A stretch of DNA of 53,472 nt from Korarchaeum sp964519515 (lineage in GTDB: Archaea > Korarchaeota > Korarchaeia > Korarchaeales > Korarchaeaceae): NCBI GenBank assembly GCA_964519515.1, contig CAZFIJ010000050.1, forward strand, positions 1 through 53,472. Reading direction: 5' to 3'. Under the pieces are notes generated by a model. That model was not told the DNA's origin. It made no database searches and worked only from the letters and a program-made list of their open reading frames with translations. Of the stretch, positions 15,003 through 23,170 are shown in pieces (within the stretch, counting starts at the first letter, position 1; each line of letters opens with the position of its first letter). The position numbers were made by a program, and so were the translations under genes.

Positions 15003-17657
15003 ATGCCTATAGCTGAATGGAGCGGAATGAGGGTAACGAAGGTAGTCAAAAGGGATGGTAGGGTCGTTGAATTCGATTACTTCAGGATTAGGAGAGCAAT
15101 TGAAATGGCTATGCGTGAAGTCGGAAAGTTCGATGAAGCAACTCTAGATAAGGTCGTTAAATATGTCCTAGATGTCATAGATAGGACTTTCAGCGATGAG
15201 AGACCTCCTCATGTGGAGGAGATCCAGGATATAGTAGAGCTCGCTTTAATGAAATATGATCTATTTGAGGTAGCTAAAGCTTACATAGTCTACAGGAAGG
15301 AGAGGGAAAAAATAAGGAAGGAAAAGATGGCAATTCTAGGGAAGGATTACGTAGATGATGTGGATAAGAGGCTTTCCCTGAATGCTGTGAGGCTTTTAGC
15401 TACTAGATACCTCCAGAAGGGGCCTGATGGGAGGTTCCTAGAGGATCCCAAGGGGTTATTCATAAGGATAGCCTCCTTAGTCGTCATACCTGATATCCTC
15501 TATGATCCACTCATATTCGATAAGGAGGGCAATCAGGAGGTTCATCCGAGCGAGTACTTCAATCCTGAGGAGTGGGCTGGAAAGGTAGGACTCGGAGGAG
15601 GGGATCCTGAGAATCATCTAGCGCCTCCCTTCGTTTGGAACGCTCATCACTTAGAGAGGATGAAAGCGTTATACGATGAGCTCAACTCCCAAGGTAAGAT
15701 GAGAGTGAGTTGGTCCCAATTCTTCGAGATGCTGAGAGATGGAAGATTCGATCACCACTACAAGGACTTCTTAGAATATTACAGGCTCATGGTAGATCTC
15801 AAGTTCCTACCGAACTCACCCACCCTCTTCAACGCTGGAACTATGCTCGGGCAACTCTCGGCATGCTTCGTCCTCCCAATAGAGGACTCTCTAGAGTCAA
15901 TAATGAGGTCCGCGACAGAAGCAGCCATGATATTCAAATCGGGAGGAGGAGTAGGGATAAACTACTCGAAGCTCAGGCCTCAGGGAGATATAGTTAGGTC
16001 TACAGGGGGTCAAGCATCTGGACCAGTCAGCTTCATGAGGATAATAGATGTGATAACTGATGTCGTGAAGCAGGGAGGGAGGAGGAGAGGAGCTAACATG
16101 GGGATACTTGAGATATGGCATCCGGACATAATGAAGTTCATAGAGGCTAAGGCCAAGCCGGGGAACCTCGAGAACTTCAACCTATCTGTCATGATAACGG
16201 AGGACTTCTGGAAGTACTATGAGGAGGGGAAAGATTACCCGCTGATAAATCCTAGGAACGGGGAGGTTTGGGGCACTATAGACCCTAGGGAGGTCTTCAG
16301 GAAGATAGCTGAGATGGCTTGGAGGACCGGGGATCCGGGGGTCTTGTTCGCTGATAATATAAACAGGAGGAATATACTGAAGGAGCACCTCGGGGAAATA
16401 AAGTCTACGAACCCTTGCGGAGAGGAGCCACTGTATCCTTACGAATCATGCAACTTGGGGAGTATGAACCTATACGCTTACATAAGGAGGGAGAATGGTT
16501 TAGTGACCTTCGATTGGGATGAATATTCTAGAGATATTAGGAAGGCCTTACGCTTCTTAGATAACATAATCGACGTCAATAAGTTCCCCATACCGGAGAT
16601 CGAGGAGGTAACTAAAAAGACCAGGAAGGTGGGGCTCGGGTTAATGGGCCTCGCAGATACTCTCTTCGCATTGAAGATCCCATATAATAGTGAGGAAGGC
16701 TTCAGCTTCATGAGGAAAGCTGCTGAGTATCTCACGTACTTCGCTATGTTAGAGAGTATGGAGAGGGCTAAGGAGAGAGGGTGCTTCCCGCTCTTCTCAA
16801 AATCGGGTTATGTGAGGGGAGAGATGCCCATTGAGGGATTCTATCATCCCGAGATATGGAACCTCGACTGGGATTACTTGAGGGAGCAGATAATGAGGAA
16901 CGGTATAAGGAATGCTGAAGTAACTACTATAGCTCCCACAGGCTCAATTTCAATGATAGCCGAAGTATCCTCGGGGATAGAGCCTCAGTTCGCTCTAGTG
17001 TTTGAGAAGAGGGTGACAGTAGGCTCCTTCTTCTACGTGGATGTGGAATTCGAGAGACAGCTCAAGGAAAATGGTCTATACAGTGAGAAGATCTTGAGGG
17101 ATATAGCCGAGAACGGAGGATCGATCTATGGGATAGAAGCCCCAGAGGGTAAGGAAGATGCGATCGAGAGGATGAAGAGTATCTTCCTAGTTGCTTATGA
17201 TATCCCCTGGTGGGATCACATAAGGGCTGAGGCTGAGATATCGAGATGGATATGCGCAGCTGTAAGTAAGACGATAAACATGCCAAACTGGGTCTCTGTC
17301 TCTGATATAGAGAAGGCATATCTCTTCGCCCACAGGCTGGGGTTGAAGGGGATAACTGTCTACAGGGATGGCTCTAAATCGGCTCAAGTACTGATAACTC
17401 CTACACAGAGGAGGGGAGAGTACGCGAGTTTTATAGAGAATGAGACGCTTAAGATGATGAAATCTCTAGGAATAGAACTTCCTCAGCTAAGAAGGGCTAA
17501 AGTTGAGGAGAAACCACAAGCTCAACCTGTCTTCAAGCCTCCAGCGCAGCCTAATCACGTTGAGACATGTCCAGAATGCGGTAGCACTAGGCTCATTCAT
17601 AAGGAGGATTGTGTCACTTGCTTGGACTGCGGTTGGTCAGCTTGTGTGGTGACTTAG
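15003..17657 (+). CDS. nrdJ: Adenosylcobalamin-dependent (class II) ribonucleotide reductase
   Basis: An 884-residue enzyme that makes deoxyribonucleotides from ribonucleotides. The N-terminal ATP-cone (about 10-100, VVKRDGRVVEFD) gives allosteric control of activity. The barrel carries the redox cysteine C288 (SACFVL), the thiyl-radical cysteine C472 in NPCGEE and the redox cysteine C483 in ESCNLGS. The TTIAPTGSISMIA loop follows. A C-terminal zinc ribbon has CPECG and CVTCLDCG. The absence of a tyrosyl-radical subunit and the directly following cobalamin adenosyltransferase support B12 dependence. ATG 15003 lacks a clear ribosome-binding sequence; ATG 15027 is an alternative. Confidence 0.95.
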   Translation: MPIAEWSGMRVTKVVKRDGRVVEFDYFRIRRAIEMAMREVGKFDEATLDKVVKYVLDVIDRTFSDERPPHVEEIQDIVELALMKYDLFEVAKAYIVYRKEREKIRKEKMAILGKDYVDDVDKRLSLNAVRLLATRYLQKGPDGRFLEDPKGLFIRIASLVVIPDILYDPLIFDKEGNQEVHPSEYFNPEEWAGKVGLGGGDPENHLAPPFVWNAHHLERMKALYDELNSQGKMRVSWSQFFEMLRDGRFDHHYKDFLEYYRLMVDLKFLPNSPTLFNAGTMLGQLSACFVLPIEDSLESIMRSATEAAMIFKSGGGVGINYSKLRPQGDIVRSTGGQASGPVSFMRIIDVITDVVKQGGRRRGANMGILEIWHPDIMKFIEAKAKPGNLENFNLSVMITEDFWKYYEEGKDYPLINPRNGEVWGTIDPREVFRKIAEMAWRTGDPGVLFADNINRRNILKEHLGEIKSTNPCGEEPLYPYESCNLGSMNLYAYIRRENGLVTFDWDEYSRDIRKALRFLDNIIDVNKFPIPEIEEVTKKTRKVGLGLMGLADTLFALKIPYNSEEGFSFMRKAAEYLTYFAMLESMERAKERGCFPLFSKSGYVRGEMPIEGFYHPEIWNLDWDYLREQIMRNGIRNAEVTTIAPTGSISMIAEVSSGIEPQFALVFEKRVTVGSFFYVDVEFERQLKENGLYSEKILRDIAENGGSIYGIEAPEGKEDAIERMKSIFLVAYDIPWWDHIRAEAEISRWICAAVSKTINMPNWVSVSDIEKAYLFAHRLGLKGITVYRDGSKSAQVLITPTQRRGEYASFIENETLKMMKSLGIELPQLRRAKVEEKPQAQPVFKPPAQPNHVETCPECGSTRLIHKEDCVTCLDCGWSACVVT

Positions 17658-18158
17658 ATGATCCACCTCTACACAGGTAATGGAAAGGGGAAGACTACAG
17701 CTGCTTTCGGGTTGGCTATGAGAAATGCGGGATGGGGAGGGAAAGTCCTAGTAATACAGTTCTTGAAGGGACTGCCAAGCGGTGAGGTGATCTCAGCATC
17801 TAAAGTAGGGATAGAGGTCAGGCAGTATGGGACGGGTAAATTCATCAGAGGGCATGTGGATGAGAAGGAATATGAGATAGCTAAAAAGGCGCTTGAGGAT
17901 TCTAGAGAGGCTCTGAGATCAGGAGATTATACTTTGGTGGTGCTTGATGAGATATGCATAGCTGTCCACTTGGGGATCATCAAAGAGGATGATGTCTTAA
18001 ATATTTTGATTGAGAGGGCCCCCTCGACGGAAGTCGTACTGACGGGTAGGTATGCACCGGGGTCCTTCTATGAGTTAGCTGATTACGTCACTGAGTTCCT
18101 GGATATCAAGAATCCATATGCCAGAGGGATCACGGCCAGGAAAGGGATAGAATTTTAA
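17658..18158 (+). CDS. cobO: Cob(I)alamin adenosyltransferase (CobA/CobO/BtuR type)
   Basis: A 166-residue P-loop enzyme. TGNGKGKTTAAFGLAMR at residues 6-22 is the nucleotide site, and VVLDEICIAVHLGII plus VVLTGRYAP are the conserved core of the CobA family. It transfers the adenosyl group of ATP to cob(I)alamin. The ATG follows the stop codon of the B12-dependent ribonucleotide reductase without a gap, so the operon makes an enzyme together with its cofactor. The length is slightly short of bacterial CobA, lacking the N-terminal extension. Confidence 0.94.
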   Translation: MIHLYTGNGKGKTTAAFGLAMRNAGWGGKVLVIQFLKGLPSGEVISASKVGIEVRQYGTGKFIRGHVDEKEYEIAKKALEDSREALRSGDYTLVVLDEICIAVHLGIIKEDDVLNILIERAPSTEVVLTGRYAPGSFYELADYVTEFLDIKNPYARGITARKGIEF

Positions 18159-18330
18159 TTTTATATCCCTGAGTTACATTTAAACTTTAATTTTAATTCT
18201 AAATTTCCAACATAAATTCTCCGTTATAACTTTTCTATAAGAATGACTGAGTATAAATAAAATTTAGTTAAGAACTAATAATTTTAATTTACTATTTTTT
18301 ATTTACAAATTTACCTAAAAGAAAGTCAGG

Positions 18331-18353
18331 ATATAAATAGAAAAGTTTTTAAC
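18331..18353 (+). promoter_or_regulatory. Promoter of the complex I operon
   Basis: The 208-base gap 18159-18366 is very AT-rich and holds no gene. Near its end ATATAAATAG (18331-18340) and GTTTTTAAC (18345-18353) are two candidate TATA boxes. The first would start transcription near 18360 and the second near 18374. The second would exclude ATG 18367 and favour ATG 18385 as the nuoA start. Confidence 0.5.
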
Positions 18354-18366
18354 AATCTGGTTTTGC

Positions 18367-18771
18367 ATGACCGGGGTAAATCGCATGACAGCTATCCCTC
18401 AGGAGCTACTGGTCTTGGTGACTTTCTCAATAGGTCTCATTTTGGGGATAGGCTTAGGGATCATAGGTATAGTCCTCGGGAAAATTGTCTCGCCCTCTAG
18501 AGATTTTCCCAAGAAGAGGGAGAGGTATGAGTGCGCAAATCCTCCTGTAGGGAGGGCTAGAGGGCTATTGATGATGCAATATTATCCATTTCTCCTTCTC
18601 TTCCTCACTATAGAGCCCATAATGATATACTCATTCCTCTTCCTCCTGGAGAGCTATAAGTATCCCTTGAATACGCTCCTCCTCTTCACAGGGATCTTGG
18701 GCTTTATGATCCCCCCATTGATCTTCGGATTACATTCGGCGAGGAGGTTGGAACTATGGTCTGCGTCCTAG
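18367..18771 (+). CDS. nuoA: NADH-quinone oxidoreductase-like complex I, subunit A
   Basis: A 134-residue membrane subunit with three hydrophobic helices. The loop after helix 1 has KRERYECANPPVGRAR, the conserved acidic-cysteine loop of NuoA/ND3 that moves during catalysis, and helix 2 has the acidic IEPIMIYSF segment. It is the first gene of an eleven-gene operon. ATG 18385 (MTAIPQ) is a second possible start. The gene ends 16 bases inside nuoB. Confidence 0.9.
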   Translation: MTGVNRMTAIPQELLVLVTFSIGLILGIGLGIIGIVLGKIVSPSRDFPKKRERYECANPPVGRARGLLMMQYYPFLLLFLTIEPIMIYSFLFLLESYKYPLNTLLLFTGILGFMIPPLIFGLHSARRLELWSAS

Positions 18772-19280
18772 AGGGCTCCATCCTTGTCGGTAACTTGGAG
18801 AGATCGGCCAGGAAGGCCGCGGCCTGGCTCGTTAATAAGAGACCTATAAGGGATCTCAGGGACTGGGGGATATCTTTCTCACTCTGGCCCGTTCATTTCA
18901 CAACAGCATGTTGCGGAGCTGAATTCGCAGCTTCAGCAGCGCCTAAATATGATGCTGAGAGGTTAGGATTCCTCCCATTCATAGGGATAAGGCAGTGCAA
19001 CCTCCTCTTCATTGAGGGGACTCTGAGCAAGAAGATGGCTGAAGCTGCGATATGGGTGTACGAGCAGATGCCCGAGCCGAAGTTCGTCATCGGGATGGGG
19101 GCGTGTGCGATAGATGGGGGGATATTCTGGAATAGCTATAATATAGTGAGGCCCATGGACATCCTGCCGGTCAACGTTTTCATACCTGGATGTCCGCCTA
19201 GGCCTGAGGCCGTCGCTCAAGCGATAATAATGCTCCAGAGGAAGATAAGGAAGGGGGAGTTGGTGAAATATGAAGATTGA
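18756..19280 (+). CDS. nuoB: Complex I subunit B
   Basis: A 174-residue subunit that carries iron-sulfur cluster N2, the last carrier before quinone. All four ligands are present: the paired C52 and C53 (TACCGAE), C117 (GMGAC) and C146 (PGCPPRP). The ribosome-binding sequence GGAGGTTGG precedes the ATG. The N-terminal 30 residues are longer than the minimal form and may be amphipathic. Overlaps with nuoA and nuoC show translational coupling. Confidence 0.96.
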   Translation: MVCVLEGSILVGNLERSARKAAAWLVNKRPIRDLRDWGISFSLWPVHFTTACCGAEFAASAAPKYDAERLGFLPFIGIRQCNLLFIEGTLSKKMAEAAIWVYEQMPEPKFVIGMGACAIDGGIFWNSYNIVRPMDILPVNVFIPGCPPRPEAVAQAIIMLQRKIRKGELVKYED

Positions 19281-19743
19281 GGATCTGAAAAACATGATTG
19301 AGGAGAATCTTAGGGGAATTGACGTTGAAATAACTACTAGAGAGCCTAATATAATCGATGTGAAAGTGAGTAGAGATAAGATTATTGAGGTAGCTGAGAA
19401 GCTCAAAGGGAAGGGATTCGATCATGTTAAATCCGTAACAGCTGTAGATTACCCAGGGGAGAGGTTCGAGGTCATTTACATAGTATCTTCATACGAATCG
19501 CCTCTCTCATATTTCCTAGTGAGCCTCAGGACTTCCCTTCCATATGATGATCCGAGGATGAGCTCCCTCCTAAGTGTTTGGCCTAGCGTTCTGTATCAGG
19601 AGCATGAGGAACATGATCTGATGGGCATAGAGTTCGAGGGGAACCCGAGGATGGGGGAGAGACTCCTCCTACCCGAGAGTTACGAGGGGATACCTCCGCT
19701 GAGGAAGGAGTTCAAAGTCAAGGTGGAGGGGATAGATGCATGA
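19270..19743 (+). CDS. nuoC: Complex I subunit C (30 kDa)
   Basis: A 157-residue peripheral-arm subunit. VKSVTAVDYPGERFEVIYIVSS and the signature segment around EHEEHDLMGIEFEGNP, then LLLPESYEGIPPLRKEF, are typical. It is separate from NuoD, unlike the fused NuoCD of enterobacteria. The ATG overlaps nuoB by 11 bases and the stop overlaps nuoD by 4 bases. Confidence 0.93.
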   Translation: MKIEDLKNMIEENLRGIDVEITTREPNIIDVKVSRDKIIEVAEKLKGKGFDHVKSVTAVDYPGERFEVIYIVSSYESPLSYFLVSLRTSLPYDDPRMSSLLSVWPSVLYQEHEEHDLMGIEFEGNPRMGERLLLPESYEGIPPLRKEFKVKVEGIDA

Positions 19744-20909
19744 GCTTAGAGGAGAGGACGCTCGAACTCCTAATAGGCCCCCAGCATCCAGCCTCAGGGC
19801 ATATGAGGCTCGTAGCTAAGATAGATGGCGATATAGTAGTTGAGCTGAGGCCGAACATAGGCTACGTCCACAGATCCGTTGAGAAGTTAGCTGAGGTCAA
19901 GAAGTTCCTCCAAATAATTCCTCTAGTTGAAAGACCCTCTCTCGCAGATACTACTGCTAATAACCTAGCTTATGTCATGGCATTGGAGAAGCTCCTCGGG
20001 ATAGATCCTCCAGAGAGAGCTAAGTACTTGAGGACACTATTAGCTGAGATAAATAGGATCCATAGCCATCTTTATGGCTTAGGAATTCACGGCGTAATGA
20101 TAGGGTCCTCAACAGCGTATATGTGGTGCTTCGGGGACAGGGAGCCCTTCTTAGAATTAGCTCAAGAGCTGACTGGAGCGAGGTTAACTTACTCCTACAT
20201 AATACCCGGTGGAGTGAGGAGGGATCTGCCGAAGGGGTTCGCTGAGAGAGCTGAGAAGGCAATCAAGTATCTGGAAGGTAGGATGAAGGATTACTTCGAT
20301 ATATACTTCAATAACCCCGTCGTCAAGGCGAGGCTAGAAGGCGTAGGTGTGCTGAGCAAGGAGGATGCGATAAAACTCGGGGTAACAGGGCCCAATCTGA
20401 GGGCTAGCGGAGTCGCTTACGATGTCAGGAGGGCTGAGCCTTATGCAGCATATCCACATCTAGATTTCGATGTCATCACAGAGGAGGAAGGGGATTGTTA
20501 TGCTAGAGTGATGGTGAGGGTCAGGGAGATAATGGAGAGCATCAAGATAATAAGGCAGGTCCTCAAAGAGATACCTGAGGGTCCAATCCTCCATGAAAGT
20601 TATGAGAAACTGATACCGCCTAAGTTGAGGGAAGAGATGAAGCAGAGAGGCGTAGTTAAGTTCCCCTCTGTATTCGCGAACTTGAGGGTCCCAGCTGGAG
20701 AAGCAATATCTAGAGTTGAAGGTGGGAGGGGGGAAGTCGTCTTCCACGTGATAAGCGATGGGAAGCTCAGCCCATATAGGATGAGGATGGTCACCCCCTC
20801 ATTCAGGAATGTGATATTATTTGAACATTTAACGAGGGGAGCGAGAGTAGCTGATATTCCCGCGATTTACGGTAGCTTAGATTACTTCCCTCCGGAGGCT
20901 GATAGGTGA
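19740..20909 (+). CDS. nuoD: Complex I subunit D (49 kDa)
   Basis: A 389-residue quinone-site subunit. GPQHPASGHMRL supplies the histidine loop at the quinone pocket, followed by GYVHRSVEKLAE and a C-terminal DIPAIYGSLDYFPPEADR. The two nickel-binding CxxC pairs of membrane [NiFe] hydrogenases are absent at both ends, so this is a respiratory complex I subunit and not a hydrogenase. It sits between nuoC and nuoH with 4-base overlaps. Confidence 0.96.
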   Translation: MSLEERTLELLIGPQHPASGHMRLVAKIDGDIVVELRPNIGYVHRSVEKLAEVKKFLQIIPLVERPSLADTTANNLAYVMALEKLLGIDPPERAKYLRTLLAEINRIHSHLYGLGIHGVMIGSSTAYMWCFGDREPFLELAQELTGARLTYSYIIPGGVRRDLPKGFAERAEKAIKYLEGRMKDYFDIYFNNPVVKARLEGVGVLSKEDAIKLGVTGPNLRASGVAYDVRRAEPYAAYPHLDFDVITEEEGDCYARVMVRVREIMESIKIIRQVLKEIPEGPILHESYEKLIPPKLREEMKQRGVVKFPSVFANLRVPAGEAISRVEGGRGEVVFHVISDGKLSPYRMRMVTPSFRNVILFEHLTRGARVADIPAIYGSLDYFPPEADR

Positions 20910-21910
20910 TGAATATAATTGACCTATTATTCCAGCCATATATATTCATTCCTTTGGTTTTTCCAGGCCTTATAGCCGCTTTCGTCCTACTGCTCATAAT
21001 AATATGGCTCGAAAGGAAAATAGCAGCTAAAGTACAGCTCAGATATGGTCCGCTCTACGTACTGAAACCCTTAGGAGGGGTTATACAGACTATAGCTGAC
21101 TTACTCAGGTACCTCTTTCAGGAACCGATAATACCTAAGGATGTGGATAAAGTAGCCTTCTTACTCACTCCAGTCTTCCTTTTCGGCTTAGCTTACCTTC
21201 CTCTAGTCATCATACCGATCAGCCCCACGTACTATGCCTTCAGGAGCGATCTCTCCCTCTTAATAGCTCTCGCTCTGGCGACATTAGCCCCTATCTTCAC
21301 TCTGATAATGGGGTGGGCTAGTAACAATAAGTTCTCGTTGATAGGGAGCGTTAGAGAGGGCTATTTAGTTACTTCATATGAGATACCGATATTCCTCTCC
21401 GCTCTCTCTATGGCAGTACTCTATAACTCGCTAGACCTCGTGGAGATAGCCGAAGCTCAGAGGAAGATATGGGGTGTCTTCCTGAATCCAGTAGCAGCAG
21501 CTAATATGTTGGTCCTGATCTACATGTCTACATCGAAGTTCCCATTCGAGATACCCGAGGCGGAAAGCGAGATAGTGGCAGGGCCGTACACTGAGTACAG
21601 CGGGATAATCTATGGATTGGTAATGGGTGCATCTTACATAAAGCTATACGTATTGAGCTTAATCTATTCAATACTCTTCTTAGGTGGTTGGAACCCATCC
21701 CCCTCCCCAGATCCCTTAATCTCAGGGGGCGTGCTCTTCCTGAAGGCCTTCATACTCGTAGCCTTCGGAGCTTTCCTCAGGGCTGTTTACCCGAGGTTCA
21801 GGATAGATCAAGCTGTGAACATAGGATGGAGGATAGCATTTCCCTTATCCCTCCTATCCATCCTAATCTCATTGATCCTGATACTGGGAGGTGTGAGTTT
21901 TGGGAGTTGA
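20906..21910 (+). CDS. nuoH: Complex I subunit H
   Basis: A 334-residue membrane subunit that links the quinone site to the proton channels. WLERKIAAKVQLRYGP and KFPFEIPEAESEIVAGPYTEYSGI are the two signatures of the NuoH/ND1 family; the acidic residues of the second line the quinone channel. About eight helices are expected. The start is GTG 20906 or, more likely, ATG 20909 behind GGAGG. The stop overlaps nuoI by 11 bases. Confidence 0.96.
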   Translation: MMNIIDLLFQPYIFIPLVFPGLIAAFVLLLIIIWLERKIAAKVQLRYGPLYVLKPLGGVIQTIADLLRYLFQEPIIPKDVDKVAFLLTPVFLFGLAYLPLVIIPISPTYYAFRSDLSLLIALALATLAPIFTLIMGWASNNKFSLIGSVREGYLVTSYEIPIFLSALSMAVLYNSLDLVEIAEAQRKIWGVFLNPVAAANMLVLIYMSTSKFPFEIPEAESEIVAGPYTEYSGIIYGLVMGASYIKLYVLSLIYSILFLGGWNPSPSPDPLISGGVLFLKAFILVAFGAFLRAVYPRFRIDQAVNIGWRIAFPLSLLSILISLILILGGVSFGS

Positions 21911-22397
21911 GAGGACAGCTAGGCATCTGAGGGCGATATTCACCGGGATGAAGTACCTCTTCATAGGGCCGAGATTGACTATAATGTACCCAGATGAGAT
22001 AGAGGAACTTCCAGAGAGCTACAGGGGGATGATAGAGTACGATTGGGATTCCTGTATAAAGTGTTCCCTCTGCGCTATGGTATGCCCAGCGGATGCGATG
22101 AAGATGTACGTATCGAAGGAGGAATCTGAGAGAGAGGGGAAGGTCGTCAAGAGACCGGGGATAAATTACACTAGATGCGTTTTCTGTGGTTTCTGCGTAG
22201 ATATATGCCCAACGAACTCCTTGAGGTTCACGGGAGTTCACGATGTAGCTTATTATACGTATGAGGAGCAGATATATACTCCTCAAGAGTTCAGTAAGGG
22301 CGTCCCCAAGCCGATTTACGATAGAGAGCCAAAGAAGGTCAAAGCGATACTGGATGAGAAGAGGGGGATTGTATATGAGCCTTCAGGTAGATCTTAA
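21900..22397 (+). CDS. nuoI: Complex I subunit I (2x[4Fe-4S])
   Basis: A 165-residue ferredoxin-like subunit with two complete cluster motifs: C52, C55, C58, C62 and C93, C96, C99, C103. These bind N6a and N6b, which pass electrons to NuoB. Translation starts at TTG 21900, behind GGGAGGTG. In this operon no NuoE, F or G exists, so NuoI is a candidate docking point for ferredoxin. It overlaps nuoH and nuoJ. Confidence 0.95.
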   Translation: MGVERTARHLRAIFTGMKYLFIGPRLTIMYPDEIEELPESYRGMIEYDWDSCIKCSLCAMVCPADAMKMYVSKEESEREGKVVKRPGINYTRCVFCGFCVDICPTNSLRFTGVHDVAYYTYEEQIYTPQEFSKGVPKPIYDREPKKVKAILDEKRGIVYEPSGRS

Positions 22398-22857
22398 CTT
22401 TATAATATTCCTTCTATCCTCAGCTCTAGCTCTAATATCCTCAGTGTTGATAGTATTCCATAGATCCATAGTTTACTCGGCTTTCTTCCTCTCCGTGCTC
22501 GGGATAGCGAACTCCATACTATTCACGCTCCTGGGCTTCCCTATAATAGCTCTATTCCATCTAGTCGTTTACGTAGGTGCTGCTGTCACTTTCATACTAT
22601 TCTCGCTCGTGATGATGAGGGAAGCTCCCACAGTCGAGCCCGGGATAAGGGCTCTAGCAGTTATCTCCATAGTGCTCATGATCTTAGTTTTCTCAAGCAT
22701 CTTCTTAGTTCCAATAGGGAGGCCCTCATTCTACTTAGAGTTCAGGGATCTCACATCTCTCTTGATAGAGAGATACTGGTTAGCTCTCTTGATAGCTACT
22801 CTCGCATTAGTCACGACGCTTATCGAAGCGATAACTTTAGCTAGGAGGGAGGTGTGA
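22375..22857 (+). CDS. nuoJ: Complex I subunit J
   Basis: A 160-residue membrane subunit with about five helices. The third helix has LFHLVVYVGAAVTFILFSLVMM, the conserved pi-bulge region of NuoJ/ND6. The frame is open upstream to 22261, but ATG 22375 behind GAGGGGGA fits the family's N-terminus, and the upstream portion only overlaps nuoI. The gene overlaps nuoI by 23 bases and is 3 bases before nuoK. Confidence 0.9.
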   Translation: MSLQVDLNFIIFLLSSALALISSVLIVFHRSIVYSAFFLSVLGIANSILFTLLGFPIIALFHLVVYVGAAVTFILFSLVMMREAPTVEPGIRALAVISIVLMILVFSSIFLVPIGRPSFYLEFRDLTSLLIERYWLALLIATLALVTTLIEAITLARREV

Positions 22858-22860
22858 TTT

Positions 22861-23166
22861 ATGGAAGCATATTGGTACCTCATATTGTCAGCTATCCTCC
22901 TATCCCTCGGTATATACGGTCTCTTGACCAGGAGGAATATGATAAGGATGCTCCTCTCAGCTGAGATAATTTTTAATGCAGCTCTTCTGTCCCTCCTCTC
23001 CCTAGCCTCCTTGGATGCGAGTTATGGGCCGATAGGAGGCGCTATCGCTATAATATCGATATCCCTATCGGCCGCAGAGGTCGGAGTCATCGTCTCGATA
23101 GCTATAATGATGTTCAGGATGAGGGGGACCCTGGATACGTATGAATTGAGGAGCTTCAGGGGGTAG
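22861..23166 (+). CDS. nuoK: Complex I subunit K
   Basis: A 101-residue membrane subunit with three helices. The first loop LTRRNMIRMLLSAEIIFNAALL contains the conserved glutamate of helix 2, and AAEVGVIVSIAIMMFR contains that of helix 3. Both take part in proton transfer. GGGAGGTG lies before the ATG. Length and motifs are ordinary. Confidence 0.93.
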   Translation: MEAYWYLILSAILLSLGIYGLLTRRNMIRMLLSAEIIFNAALLSLLSLASLDASYGPIGGAIAIISISLSAAEVGVIVSIAIMMFRMRGTLDTYELRSFRG

Positions 23167-23170
23167 AATC

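Noticed and set aside
19740..20909. Membrane-bound [NiFe] hydrogenase large subunit.
   Set aside because: Both nickel-binding cysteine pairs are missing, and the operon has all complex I membrane subunits.
22261..22374. Longer nuoJ starting at 22261.
   Set aside because: The extra 38 residues are only an out-of-frame reading of nuoI; ATG 22375 has a good ribosome-binding sequence and the family N-terminus.
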